Under the pieces are notes generated by a model that worked only from the letters and a program-made list of their open reading frames with translations, ran no database searches and was not told the origin of the DNA. This document shows positions 24,401-34,990 of a stretch of DNA of 64,000 bases, piece by piece. Made by a program: the position numbers and the translations under genes. Numbering within the stretch: the stretch's first letter is position 1; every line of letters begins with the position of its first letter. Location: contig JBAJFG010000050.1 of NCBI GenBank assembly GCA_037903475.1, positions 1-64,000 of the forward strand, written 5' to 3'. The DNA comes from Ancylostoma caninum. Taxonomy: Eukaryota > Nematoda > Chromadorea > Rhabditida > Ancylostomatidae.

Positions 24401-27400
24401 ACCGATGCGGGCGTCTGACGCGCAAATGACGCATGCATCTAGTATAAATTTGCCCTCAAAGGCAGTGTGTCACCTTGTCTGTCACCTTGTCTTCTTGGTT
24501 GTAAATCAATAGATATCAATAGGTAGATATCAATAGAGTTCAGACCTCCCCGTCATGCTGATTTCAACAATGTGCCAAAGAAATACATAAAAGTGACAAA
24601 AACCCTGTTTTCGGATGGCTGAAAATGCAGTTCACGGTCCTCTTGGGCGGAGCGGTCCGTGACTGTGCTGGCTGCCCACCACGGCTGCAGCGTTGGCCAA
24701 CACGTCTTGACGTGTACGATCGATAAGATCAACGGCTTCATGCGTCCATTCTGCTCGACAAACTGTTCCAAATCCTGTCCCGAAAAACGTTTAAAAGACG
24801 GACTTAGAGACAGTTTTGTAACAATTTATGTGTACCGCTGGATTCAGCATGTCGAGGAGATTTAGGATCTGCTAGAAGCTCAGACACGAAAGCGAAGTGA
24901 CACACTGCCTTTAAGATAAGTTGGACTGATCATAAATATTATTCACAGAGTGACAACAAAGTATTGGCCCAATTGTTTGTTATGTTGTTTTGCTTTCCAT
25001 GGGAGTTTTCCTAGTTACCCATCTGGGTAAGGTAGCTACACTTGAACAACCAGAAAGGGGGACGGTTTAAATGCTCGGAGTAGCCTCATTTCTTGGAGGG
25101 GAGAGAAGTCAAACGGGCAAGATTTATGTCAAAACCTTGAAATTTTTGATTATGTATGTATGTACATAGGTGGTAGTCTCGTTATCGAAAAGAACATCTT
25201 GCGCTCCAACGTCTAAGTAAATAGAAACTGTTGCTGTTTGCTTGTGGAGAGGATTTAAAATGTCTACGCTGGTTTCATGAGCACCAGGGTTTTGACCGCA
25301 AAGCTTATCCATATTGTAGGAAAGCCAAAATCTTCCCGGGAGGTTCATAAATGTGGGCAAAAAACCAATTGAAGCACACTTGCAGCACAATACATATGCA
25401 ACATACATACATATGTTCTCATCAAAAATATGTAAATTAACATCATTATCTCCACATTTCATTTCAGCAAATGGCTTTGCTAATGCAGTTGGCGAAGCGA
25501 TTCCCACAGCTTGTGGAAGTATGGCAAGTCGCAACTTCCTATGAGGGACGGAGTATCTACGCCATCAGAGTACGGGTTTTCTTTTCTGTTCTCCGTTATC
25601 AATGCAGGGTTGGAGTTCCAGAGAAAATCATGCTCCCCATGCAGTGACTCTAAAACTTTTTCGCTACTTCGTTGGTTTTTTTTGAACTGATACTTGCGTA
25701 GAATTCGTCTGGGTAACTGCGCGAAACGAGCCTAAACTAACAGCGAGATTCTCTTTCTCGTCTTCCACACGGAAAGAAAGAAAACACTTTTTTCGAGGAA
25801 CCCACCACGATATAAACTACATAATTGATAATTCAAGGATAAATCCGTTTAAGATTGGATATCCATCAACCGTGAAGAAGCCCATTCTCTGGATTGATGC
25901 AGGGATACATGCAAGAGAATGGATCGCACATTCTACTGCTCTTAACATAATTTGGCAGGTGAGTTGGAACGCTGTTACTTGGTCACAATGGCCGACATCA
26001 TCTCAGAAGGTCCCATTTCTTTGCAGTTTGTTCACGATTCTTCATACAAGCGATTGCTCCATGAGATGGACATTATTGTGGTGCCGAATACGAATCCTGA
26101 TGGGTATGAATACAGTCGCGAGACGAATAGGATGTGGAGGAAGACAAGGTAATTACGCTGGAATATTAATGAGTTGTCGTTGACCTAATCTCGAAAGGCG
26201 AAAAATGCGCCTTTTTTGTCCTGAAAATTCAGAGAAAAAATCGTTGGAACGACCGTTAACACTTTCATGTATTGTACACAATAGTCAATTGAAATCCCGG
26301 CAACAAGGTGGAGTTTTGCTTCAACTTGGCTTGGCTATGCATTCTATAGGTCTACAGGTCGCTTTTCCCCTTTTTTTTTTTCTTTCAATCTTGCGATCGA
26401 GTTCGGAAAGTTCATTGGTTTTCATAATAGTTCTTTCAACATTTCGATTCGAATTGTTGAAAGAACTATTATGAAAACCAATGAACTTTCCCTTGTTTTC
26501 CTTATCTTCTCTCATGAAGAGCGCCACCTCACATATCAAAATCAAACGCATTCCCTTAATATCTATTTAAGGAAGTATTCGCGAAAATGTCTGGTGAGAA
26601 ATTCTGTTTTTAAATAAGAAGGAGTGAATCAGAAATAAACACCAAAGAGGAGCTAAAAGAAGTGTTACGCTTGATCAGCTGATTAGACTGGCTCACTCGC
26701 GTCCTGGTCCCAGTAACACCCACTCTACTACCGCCAGAGAGGGGTGAGGCCTCTTTGTAGTCAACTCCTTCAGTTACAATAAGTTCTCTTGTATAGGTTA
26801 ACGTCACTGTGTTGGCACTAGGGTCATCTTTTCTCGTCTCACCACACGGTCTGACAAAGGCATTAATTGCCGAAAGCTAGCTGGAATAAACTGTGAACGG
26901 AGCTCCTCAATAAACCAAGAATTATTAATTCTGTTTTTCTTTTCTCCTGCGAGTAAAAATACGTGGAGGTGCTTCAAATGTCATCGAATTAGCGGTGGAT
27001 TTGTGTTTTCAACTGTGGACAACCTTTTGGATTCCTTGGTTACAAACGACGTGGCTATTTAGCTGACATATGTTTATCTAACTCACACAGCGTACTGAAG
27101 TCACTTTAGAAGGGTGTTTATTCTGACAAGGGAAGTGCACGAAATTAAGCTGTGAATTCATGATGACACATATATGTTTCGAGAGCCTGTCCAAAATGAT
27201 GTACAATTATGTACTTGGAACTTGCTAAATGGTCAAAGAAGCTCAGAAAAAGGGGTGCAGAAGCAACACACACTACAGGATTTGATCCTGTGAGCATGTC
27301 CACCAAAAGCGAGAAACTTACCTTTGCGCCATAAGCACTTGTCAATGCCATCTTGTGCTATTGCACTCGTAGAGCCCTATCATACGCGCCTGATAAAACC

Positions 27401-29792
27401 GCGCGTAACTCCTTACAGAGACAAAACTCAGGACCGGTGAAAACAAATTTGAAACCAGCGTCGCTAGCTACACAAGGCGGTGTACACCACGCCACAAGCC
27501 CATAGTATCCATAGTGTCCTCGCCTTGCTCCAAGTGGTATTTCTGATCTCCTGTAGACCATTTAGCAAATTTCAAGTGTACGTCGTAACATCATTTTAGA
27601 CAAGCTCTTTACCCATATAGATCATGTTATGTATTAGCAGCTTTTCTTCGTGCACTTCCCTTGTTAGATTTCCCGGTTATAGCACGGCAGCCGCTGCAGA
27701 AAAAATCAGAAATTTTTTTTCTTTGATTTTCCCCCTCGCCATCTCCTTTCCATACCGCATTAGCATTTTTTTGTAAACCACCAGGCATGTGACAATGAGA
27801 TCCGTTAGATAGTTCAGAGAATGGTGAAGAATATGGCTGCAATTGTTCAGCAAGGAACAAAAATAACCGTTTCTTCTTCAAGACTTCTTCTCTCGCTACC
27901 CCCTTTTTATACCACACTTGTATTTCTGTAGACCATCAGTGAGCATGGGATTCGTTAGATGTACTAGTTTGAAGGAAGGCAAAAATTATGGGACGCGAGA
28001 GCAGCCCGTTCCCAATTACCTCCCACCGTAAAGATTTTTAACTTAGAAGTCAAGGAAATTATGGCACGGCCCCAAATGGCTGCGTATCGAGAGTAGTGTA
28101 TTTCTAAAAAAAAATTGAAAATTGTCATATCCATAGCGGGAATTGTGGGTAATAGTGTTGGCTAAGGGGTTAGAATCCTTCGAGTAAGTTCTGCTGTACT
28201 TCATTTTAAAAATACGTTAAACGTTAATTAAGGTCTCGGTCGTCAGCCAGCCGATTCAGCGAGCAGTGCAGTGGTGTGGACGCGAACAGGAACTACCCAT
28301 TCCACTTCGGCGAAGAAGGCGTGAGCCATTGGCCTTGCCAGTAGGTCGTTGCCATATTCTCCACTACTATGGCAAACACAGCCGAATCTAACTGAACATC
28401 TGTTTTAGGGAGATCTACTGCGGCCGAGTGGCACTGAGCGAACCTGAGGTTAGCAGCTGGGCCGAGTCGTTAGCTGATTATGCTGCAATTATTGCTCAGA
28501 AAAACTTCAGGTGATGGGCTTAGCGGCAGCCATACTCGAGAAGAAGGACCAGATCCGTGGATATATAGCACTGCATTCGTTTGGGCAGGATATCCTCTAC
28601 CCATGGGGACACAAAGTACATGTCTATCCTCCGGATGTTGAGGATCTGGTACGTTGCATCAGTCTAGCAGCATTCACAAACACTCGTAGACATTTCTTCT
28701 TGCACACTTGTGTCAATAGTCATGTGGTCAGAGATTGGAGGATCTTTTTCTGGATAGAACCTCTCTGGATATCCCACATAAACGAGCATCTGGCCAACCA
28801 GGGACGCGGGGTTTTAATTCTAGGGCAGAAAAATCGTAAACTAGCATTTAGTTCGGTCAGATTCACCGCTTAGTTCTTATATTTTGGAATGCCAAACATA
28901 TCTAACAATTATATGCGCCCTTTACTACGGTCAGTTGAATTCTTTAAGAAAATAAATAAATATGAATAAATGAAATCCTGTAAGGCTTACACCCGAGCGG
29001 AGCCAGATATCTCGCTCGTGTGATGTTCAGCAGATATGTACACGGTATCTATACTGATAGCCAGGCTCAGAAAAAATCGTTTCTCATTGTTTTTGATTTT
29101 TCAAAATTTTCGCTATCACAACCTATTTATCACTACGGCATTCAATCTTTTACAGAAGTCAATGGCCAAAGGAATCGCAGCTGCTATACAGTCCGTGTAT
29201 GGAACTCGGTATCTTGTGTCCAACAGTGCCGACGGATTGTGTAAGTTGTTCGTTACGCTGCTACACTTCTCTCAAAATTATAGCTGTCTCGGTCGCTGCT
29301 GCCGGGGCGACATTAGATTTGATACGTATCGATCGCCAGCCGACGACAGCGGCCACACCTTAGATCGATACGTACCAAAACCATTGTCGTGGCGGCTACA
29401 CCGGACGAAACTACAGTCCTTGAGGAGTTTAACCGTGGCTTCTTCAGATCCAGCATCTGGAGCGGCCGACGACTGGGCGAAGAGCATCGGCATCAAGTAC
29501 TCGTTCACATTCGAGCTATCTCCAACTCAATTAGAGTTCGTGTAGGTCCCATATTGAAAAAAAAGACATGTGAAACGCTTGCACATTGTCCCACAATTGT
29601 AGCCCAGGGTTCGCGTTACCCGAAGCCCATATTGCTCGAGTCGGTCGAGAAACTATGGAAGGCGTGGCTTATATGGCGAACCGATTACGAGCTGAAGAGG
29701 CGGGACGACTGCTCAACGACATCATCTCCTCGAGGCCGATACGGAGGCGGAGTCAAGGCCGAACAGGATTCGCATCTCAGCGGCACAAATGA
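21430..29792 (+). CDS. Zinc metallocarboxypeptidase zymogen (peptidase M14A, carboxypeptidase B-like)
   Basis: Thirteen phase-consistent exons: 21430-21503, 23092-23173, 23470-23590, 23649-23758, 25468-25569, 25854-25958, 26027-26148, 28233-28340, 28409-28448, 28511-28648, 29156-29240, 29448-29535, 29603-29792. They give 454 residues. A signal peptide (MQSFSYLLFLVNLLAAVVG) precedes an ~110-residue activation domain and the catalytic domain. Zinc ligands are H182 and E185 (HAREW) and H310 (ALHSFGQ). Substrate residues are R258 in DANRN and Y363; the general base is E385 in FTFEL. C251 and C274 match the conserved disulfide. D370 in PASGAADDW occupies the S1' position (bovine 255), predicting cleavage of C-terminal Lys/Arg. 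It should be secreted and activated by propeptide removal. Introns 1, 4 and 7 are large and repeat-filled. Several donors are GTTAGT, GTTAGC or GTTCGT. Family confidence is very high; a few borders may shift. Confidence 0.93.
22300..22810. repeat. Cluster of dispersed-repeat fragments in carboxypeptidase intron 1
   Basis: Contains GGTGAACGTGTTGATA (about 22336), GGATGCATCATTGAGATTAG (22548), an inverted version near 22660-22740, and CAGGTAAAGGGTAAATTTGGC (about 22772). Related pieces occur at 11449, 17690-18060 and 19900-19960. Element boundaries cannot be defined by eye. Confidence 0.4.
24058..24456. mobile_element. TIR element (399 bp) in carboxypeptidase intron 4
   Basis: The left end AGGGCAGCTTATACTAGACG pairs with the right end GCATCTAGTATAAATTTGCCCT. 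Subterminal GCGT/ACGC-rich motifs (GCGTGCGTCTATATAATGGA at left, GTCTGACGCGCAAATGACGC at right) flank the core. A second copy with the same ends and the GACGCACG motif lies at 58775-59000. No ORF is present, so it is non-autonomous. Its right end abuts the TTAA-type element at 24460. Confidence 0.65.
24460..24910. mobile_element. TTAA-type MITE (451 bp), copy 2, in carboxypeptidase intron 4
   Basis: Ends are AGGCAGTGTGTCACCTTGTC at left and GTGACACACTGCCT at right. TTAA at 24911-24914 follows on the right, and TCAA at 24456-24459 (one mutation from TTAA) precedes on the left. The interior is an inverted relative of 18908-19314. Insertion next to the 24058 element leaves a nested pair of different families. 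Confidence 0.7.
26405..26491. repeat. Perfect 36-bp inverted repeat with 15-nt loop
   Basis: Arms 26405-26440 and 26456-26491 are exact reverse complements (outer end GGAAAGTTCATTGGTTTTCA). The loop is 26441-26455. It lies in intron 7 of the carboxypeptidase gene and would fold in the pre-mRNA. The absence of mismatches implies recent origin or sequence homogenisation. No terminal duplication or ORF is present. Confidence 0.85.
26640..26895 (+). repeat. Probable retroelement 3' remnant with hammerhead-like end
   Basis: Ends with CTGACAAAGGC (26851-26861), an ATTAATT loop, GCCGAAAGC (26869-26877) and AATAAA (26885-26890). The CTGANRA / GGC-loop-GCC / GAAA arrangement mirrors 4515-4537, but core position G8 is A here and helix I cannot be found. 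It lies in carboxypeptidase intron 7. I read it as an old PLE-type terminus. Confidence 0.4.
27126..27665. mobile_element. TIR element (540 bp) with an embedded foldback arm
   Basis: Perfect 18-bp ends: ACAAGGGAAGTGCACGAA at 27126 and its exact complement finishing at 27665. Between them, 27385-27535 resembles the outer right arm of the foldback at 12621-13513 (shared CTACACAAGGCGGTGTACAC-type block). It lies in carboxypeptidase intron 7. No ORF. Either a deletion derivative of the foldback family or a nested insertion. Confidence 0.65.
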
Positions 29793-29996
29793 TCTGCTAT
29801 TTTCGTCTTGTGAATGTTATTACTTCAGAGTATTATTTGATTGTCATTTTGTTATTTTCGAATGATTTCATAATTACTAGATCTTCGAGACTAGCTTTAT
29901 TTTTTTTTTCACAGTAACAAACAGTGAGGTGACAACTTATCACAAGCATATCGATATAGTTACTGCAAAGCATGAGCATGAAAGAAATAACGCGTA

Positions 29997-30002
29997 AATA
30001 AA
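29997..30002 (+). terminator. Candidate poly(A) signal of the carboxypeptidase gene
   Basis: AATAAA, 205 nt after the stop codon and in an AT-rich 3' flank. It is the first consensus hexamer downstream of the gene. Confidence 0.5.
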
Positions 30003-33000
30003 TATAAACTATGATTTCTCACAATTAAATGACCTATACTACGGTCGAAACCCCGTTCCAGAGCTTTCAAAAGACAAGCCGATTGCATCCAGGATTATAT
30101 GGCAACATAGAGAACCAGTCAAGGAATAACTGAAAGAATATAGACAATTGAAGAGTTAGAAGTGAAACAATTTGTACCATTACTGTTAGTACGTTGTTTA
30201 GAAAGTACCTGATACTTACATCATGACTTATCACTATTATTATTACTAACATTATTATCATGAAACATTATTATCATAATCAGTTAATTTGTTCCACTAC
30301 GGTTGGCAAAAAAAAGATGGCAAAACAATCACGACGGAGAACTAGGCGAGAAGAACCTGACTTCATTTCCAGCTTTTTTTTAAAATTATCTGTTAGTCTT
30401 GCAGGATAGTTCTTTTCTATTTCTTAGAAAAATAGTCCAGCAAATTCCGACTCGACCTCCTTTGACTGCTCGAGGGTTCTGAAAATTCCATGATAAATTA
30501 CAATACGAAACAATTCCTTGGAAAAGAAAGTTCAAGAAATTGAATCAGGAATGCTTGGTAGTTGCTGAAGCTTTGGAGGTTCCACAATTTCAGCAGCAAA
30601 GAGAAAAACATTACGTTGAGAAAAACCGATACAGCTGAAGACGACTTGGACCAATTGCTAAGCATTAGGTTGTTACATAAGTTTCCGCTGTTTTTGCATA
30701 GGGATTTTTGAACGCTTGTAATAAATCATTCCCGATTAGATTTTGCTTATGTCAGCAAACCTTTCTAAAGAGTATGATCTCCTGAACATTCCGGAATGTG
30801 AACCACATTTTTTCGTCTTCTTTTGAGAATGTAATCGGCTTCAAAGTGAACCCTTTAGGAATGCAAATTCGGTACCTACACTTGCACGAAGAATGATTTT
30901 AAGGTAACGTTGCACGAGGCTAACCAAATTTGGGTGGGATAATCTTGAGGCCATTCTTACTCTCCCTGTTACTTTCACTCGGCATTTTATTGTGGAGCGG
31001 TCCCAAGCACTAGAACCAAATTTGGTAGCCCAAAATTTTGAATATGCGGTTTTTGTCTCTAGACTTGCACCGAATTGAACTGGTTTTTCCTCTACTTTGA
31101 CTAGGAACATCAACAGTTTGCGGCCACTAATCGGTAGAATTTTGGGGCGAGTTCCAGAGCCGGTAGTAAAGCACCCTAGATGCAGTCACATCTTCAGGTG
31201 CTCTTTGCTGCCAACATGCTCCCATCTACGGCGTCATCCTAATGGAAAATGAGGTAAGCACAGATGCTAGCACGTCTTGAGCGGAGATGCCGACACAGTG
31301 TCGCACTCATATGAAGGTAACGCGCTTGAGAAGTTGGTTGGTCCCCTACACAGCTTGAGGTGGTCTCACTTACAAAGACCGTGCGTTGGGCCCTACTTTT
31401 GGAAACTGTGGAGCACGAACGCAATCTGAACAGCGCAGTAGGTCGAGTTCAAAGCTTGAGACCATTTCTGCCCTTTTGCTGTCTCTTCTACTGCTAAACC
31501 TTTGCTCCCCTTGAGGAAGAATGAGAGAAATTGAGGGAAGGACGCCAGCAAGATATAAGAGACGTCCATATGTAGAGTTTGAAACCGACGTAATGTGGTG
31601 TTCGGGCTGCATTGGCGCTGCACAATTATCAGAGACAACCAAGCAAGGCACCATGTAGCGGTAACATGATTTGAGATGGCCCAAGGTCATGTGAGAAACA
31701 AAGCGATACAATAAGCCGGGTCTAAACGTATGTAATTGGCGCAGGACCGTGATGGAGTGGCCATCCACGGTGTATCCGAGAGCCGAGGTTGAAAGAACAA
31801 GCGTGGGCGTTGCCAAGTTACAAGATTCAAGTTCCGATGGTTGATCCTTTAGAATACCTTCCTTGCAGCAAATATGTGCTGGAGACCACTTTTCCGCGGT
31901 CAAAAGGATGGTGATCCCAAGGAAATGGGGTTTGGTGGGAGATGCCGACTTCCATGACGCTGCGACCATGGCCGAGCTTCTGCGTCGGTAACCTCTTGCC
32001 TCTCCATGTTTTCTCTTCATTTTCTTACTTGCCGCTCAAGTCGTGCCGAAAGCAACCGAGCTGCAGGCTGTCTTGAGTTCACTGCTGTCAACAAACTGAC
32101 GTCCGACGTGAAGGCACACGATTGAGAATAGAAAAATGCCAACATCTTTTTGAAAATATGCCGGCAGCGATTCCACGTCACGACAGCAGGAAATGGGTGC
32201 CAACGTCTGGGAGTTTACTACCGGCGCAGACGTTGTCGCAGTCCGAATAGCGTCTGATTTTGTTGGTCAAACTCTCCCCAAGGGCGAAGAGCTCGCAGAG
32301 GAATTCTTAATAACGCATTATGTAGCGCAAATCTGGCTCTAATCGAGCGCCAGTTATCAGGTCACAAGATTATCTACTTTGCGAGAACCGATCTGCCGAA
32401 GTCGGTGACCTCCTGCACTGACCGACACACTTCATTGCCTCGTAGTCTACGGATTTTGGGAGCAGCGGAGTCGAGCTTCAGCTGTGAAAACTGCAAAAAG
32501 CCAGCGACTGTTGTGGTGCATGATTGATACCTATTGTTATTTTATAAAACCTTTTTGTCGAAAATTACACTTAGGTAACAACCTAATAAAATAGACTAGT
32601 CTAGGTAACAACTCATCACGAACGACAGTTTGTGCCAGCCACCATCCGGCCGTGAGGATTTGAAAAACCACATGTTGCGCGCTAAACCATGGTGTGCTGT
32701 CCATTCGAGCATCCTATTCGTTTCAGAAGTGTATTTAATCGGAAGTGCGCGACAGGGTGCAAAACAGTTGGATATCCATTCTCTGTGAGAGATTACTTGT
32801 GCCTTATTACGAACAAGTGCGAATCCTCATGCTCTGAAAAAGGGCAGGATTGCCATTTTTACCTCGAAGGATCTTCTTTTCGAGATCCAGGGAGCAAATT
32901 TTCAAAGTATGTCGGCAGGTGGGTGTGGGATGTTGTCTTCGTGGAAAAGGCGGCGTGGCCGAACTCTGTGGCTGGTTGGTCGCAACAATCACAGAGCTCG

Positions 33001-34039
33001 GCAGAGCAGCTCTTCTCATGCAAAGCTCTTCTCATCTCCCCATACAACGCTGCACGGCGTGAGACGCGGGTTTCTACCTGTCAGTTCTTACCAGCTACCA
33101 ATCGTAACTATTTACACCCCAACCACCACTAATTTACTCTATAGTAGCATGGGCTGTAACTATGGAACTCGAACAAGCAAAATCAAAAGCAATAGGTGCA
33201 GTTGTATCATAAAACATACCTTTAAGTTCAGCCAATGGTCGTGACTTCAGTGGAGTCAACTTCACGGTGAGTTTACGAGGAGAATTTTGTTGAGCTCGGT
33301 CCTGTTCCGAGAGCATTTTCGAGCACACCGAGTCGGCAAATTCGGCGATGCTTGGTAACCTTGAGAAAATTCGGTTTTCATAAGGAGACAGGCGAAAAGG
33401 GATGTTCAAATTTCCAAAATAAGGACACACCGTGGCCTCCCCTGCTTCACTGGCATTCCTTTGTCACTACTGCGAACACAGAAGTCCTCCATACTTCTTT
33501 TGGTGCACTGCAAAAAATGTTACGTCAATTCAGAAATCCACTGCATTTTGCTCTAAAATATGCTTGTATCTCTATTTCAGTGGTAACCATATTAGATAAT
33601 GATTACAATTAATAATAACAAATGAACAACATCCAGAGTGTCCTCACGCTAGCTGTTTGAGGTGTTTGTGGAGTGGACGCCTTCTGCTTTTCCGCTAATC
33701 GCCTGGCCTTAAACTTCGCAACGAACCGCTCGTAAACTCTATTCGGCAGATTCTCCGTAGGGTATCTGCCGAGATCATAATAACATGTGATGACATGATT
33801 TTGGACTAATGCACAAAAAAATGGAAACCTATAATGGAATGCACTCCTTCGCAGCTTCTTTCGCAGTGTGAGAGGTGTTGATAGAATAGAAGAGTCAGGA
33901 GTACCTGGTGTCGCATTGGTGATGTTCGACAGCGGTAAGACAGGAGAAGCCAGCCTTCGAATACATATATAATGAACGAATAGAGCACATGAGGAATAAG
34001 TTGGAAAAACAGATATTCAATAACTTCATGAAAAACATT
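30003..34039. other. Gene-free stretch with unassigned open frames
   Basis: No gene supported. The longest frame is 31370-32020 on the minus strand (216 codons), without motifs and overlapping other open frames. 32689-33132 (+) is a Cys-rich 147-codon frame with no recognised domain. The interval may hold an unrecognised old transposon. TATTATTAT-rich sequence occurs at about 30230-30280. Confidence 0.4.
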
Positions 34040-34177
34040 CAGGGAACGTCAATCGCGATTGCACCTCTCCGTGAGCTGAACAGCAGCACCACCCATGCGA
34101 CGCGGCTGACGCCCGCGAGGCGTAGATGGTGCTGCGCTCCAGGCTGCGGAGAGGCGAATCGTGATTGACGTTCCCTG
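34040..34177. mobile_element. MITE family B (138 bp), copy 1
   Basis: Terminal inverted repeats CAGGGAACGTCAATC / GATTGACGTTCCCTG extend inwards through (GC)ACCTCTCCG. The core is GC-rich (GCGACGCGGCTGACGCCCGC). A second copy with the same ends and core order is at 60791-60952. Confidence 0.75.
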
Positions 34178-34985
34178 TACAGGAGGCATGGGTGGTGCGG
34201 CGCGGCAGAAGAGATGATGGCTATTTCGTTATGCAAGAACGATTGACCGACACTTGTATCTCTTTCCAGTATACGTCTGTGCGGTGAACATTTTCTAACT
34301 TCTCTAAAAACCTAGCCGTATCCAGTGGGAATTTTGCCACAGTACTGTTTGCATTTTTAATGGCTCGTAGATCTATGGCAGCATTGCTTTAGAAGGAAGT
34401 CGGACTGGAAGAACAAATTCCATTGGTGCTAGTTCGGTGTGAACAAGGGCCATGAAGCTCTCTCGACGGAAGTAATTCATACCGACCTTTCAGAGTCCAA
34501 TGGATGAGTCTAAAAATTATGCAAGGAGAGGAATGACTTCCCAGTTCTACATGTCCAAAGGTCGCTGCGCTCGATTCGCAACGTGGTATCTAGCACTGTG
34601 GCTATGGCAGAAATTCCAAACAGAATAGGAAGTGATACGGTATTTACCATCCAACTTGAATACAGGATCTCGCCTCATCAGAATACCTCTGCTAAGCTCA
34701 ATAAAGAGGAAGCCGACAGCCGCATCACCAGCCGTAATTAACAGTTGCGGTTGCTTGCCAGTAGTTGTTGGCAGCCCCTGCAGAGCTCTAGGATGATAAC
34801 GACTTACCGTGGAAGTATATCACTAAATAAGAGCATAATTTAGCTTTTTGAGAGAGATAAACTTGTTAATCAGTCTTGAAAGGATTGAAAATAAATAGAG
34901 AATGAGATTTCAAATTCGCGAAGAACCACAGATGCAGATGTGGAGGGATTATCGTATTAGAAGAAAGGAAAAGAGTGGAAACAAA
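34178..34985. other. 3' flank of the CDT2-like gene
   Basis: No recognised gene. On the minus strand a frame with no stop runs from about 34790 to 34557 and includes LLITAGDAAVGFLFIELSRG, but it has no domain I can name. It could be a transposon fragment. No AATAAA is seen on the minus strand near the CDT2 stop. Confidence 0.35.
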
Positions 34986-34990
34986 AGTTC

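Noticed and set aside
28449..28510. Coding continuation SSWAESLADYAAIIAQKN in the carboxypeptidase
   Set aside because: Including it adds about 20 residues between SEPEV and the zinc-binding ALHS and then runs into a stop. Removing it as a 62-bp intron restores the family spacing exactly.
31370..32020. 216-codon minus-strand frame as a gene
   Set aside because: No recognisable motif, overlapping open frames and no exon neighbours with compatible phase.
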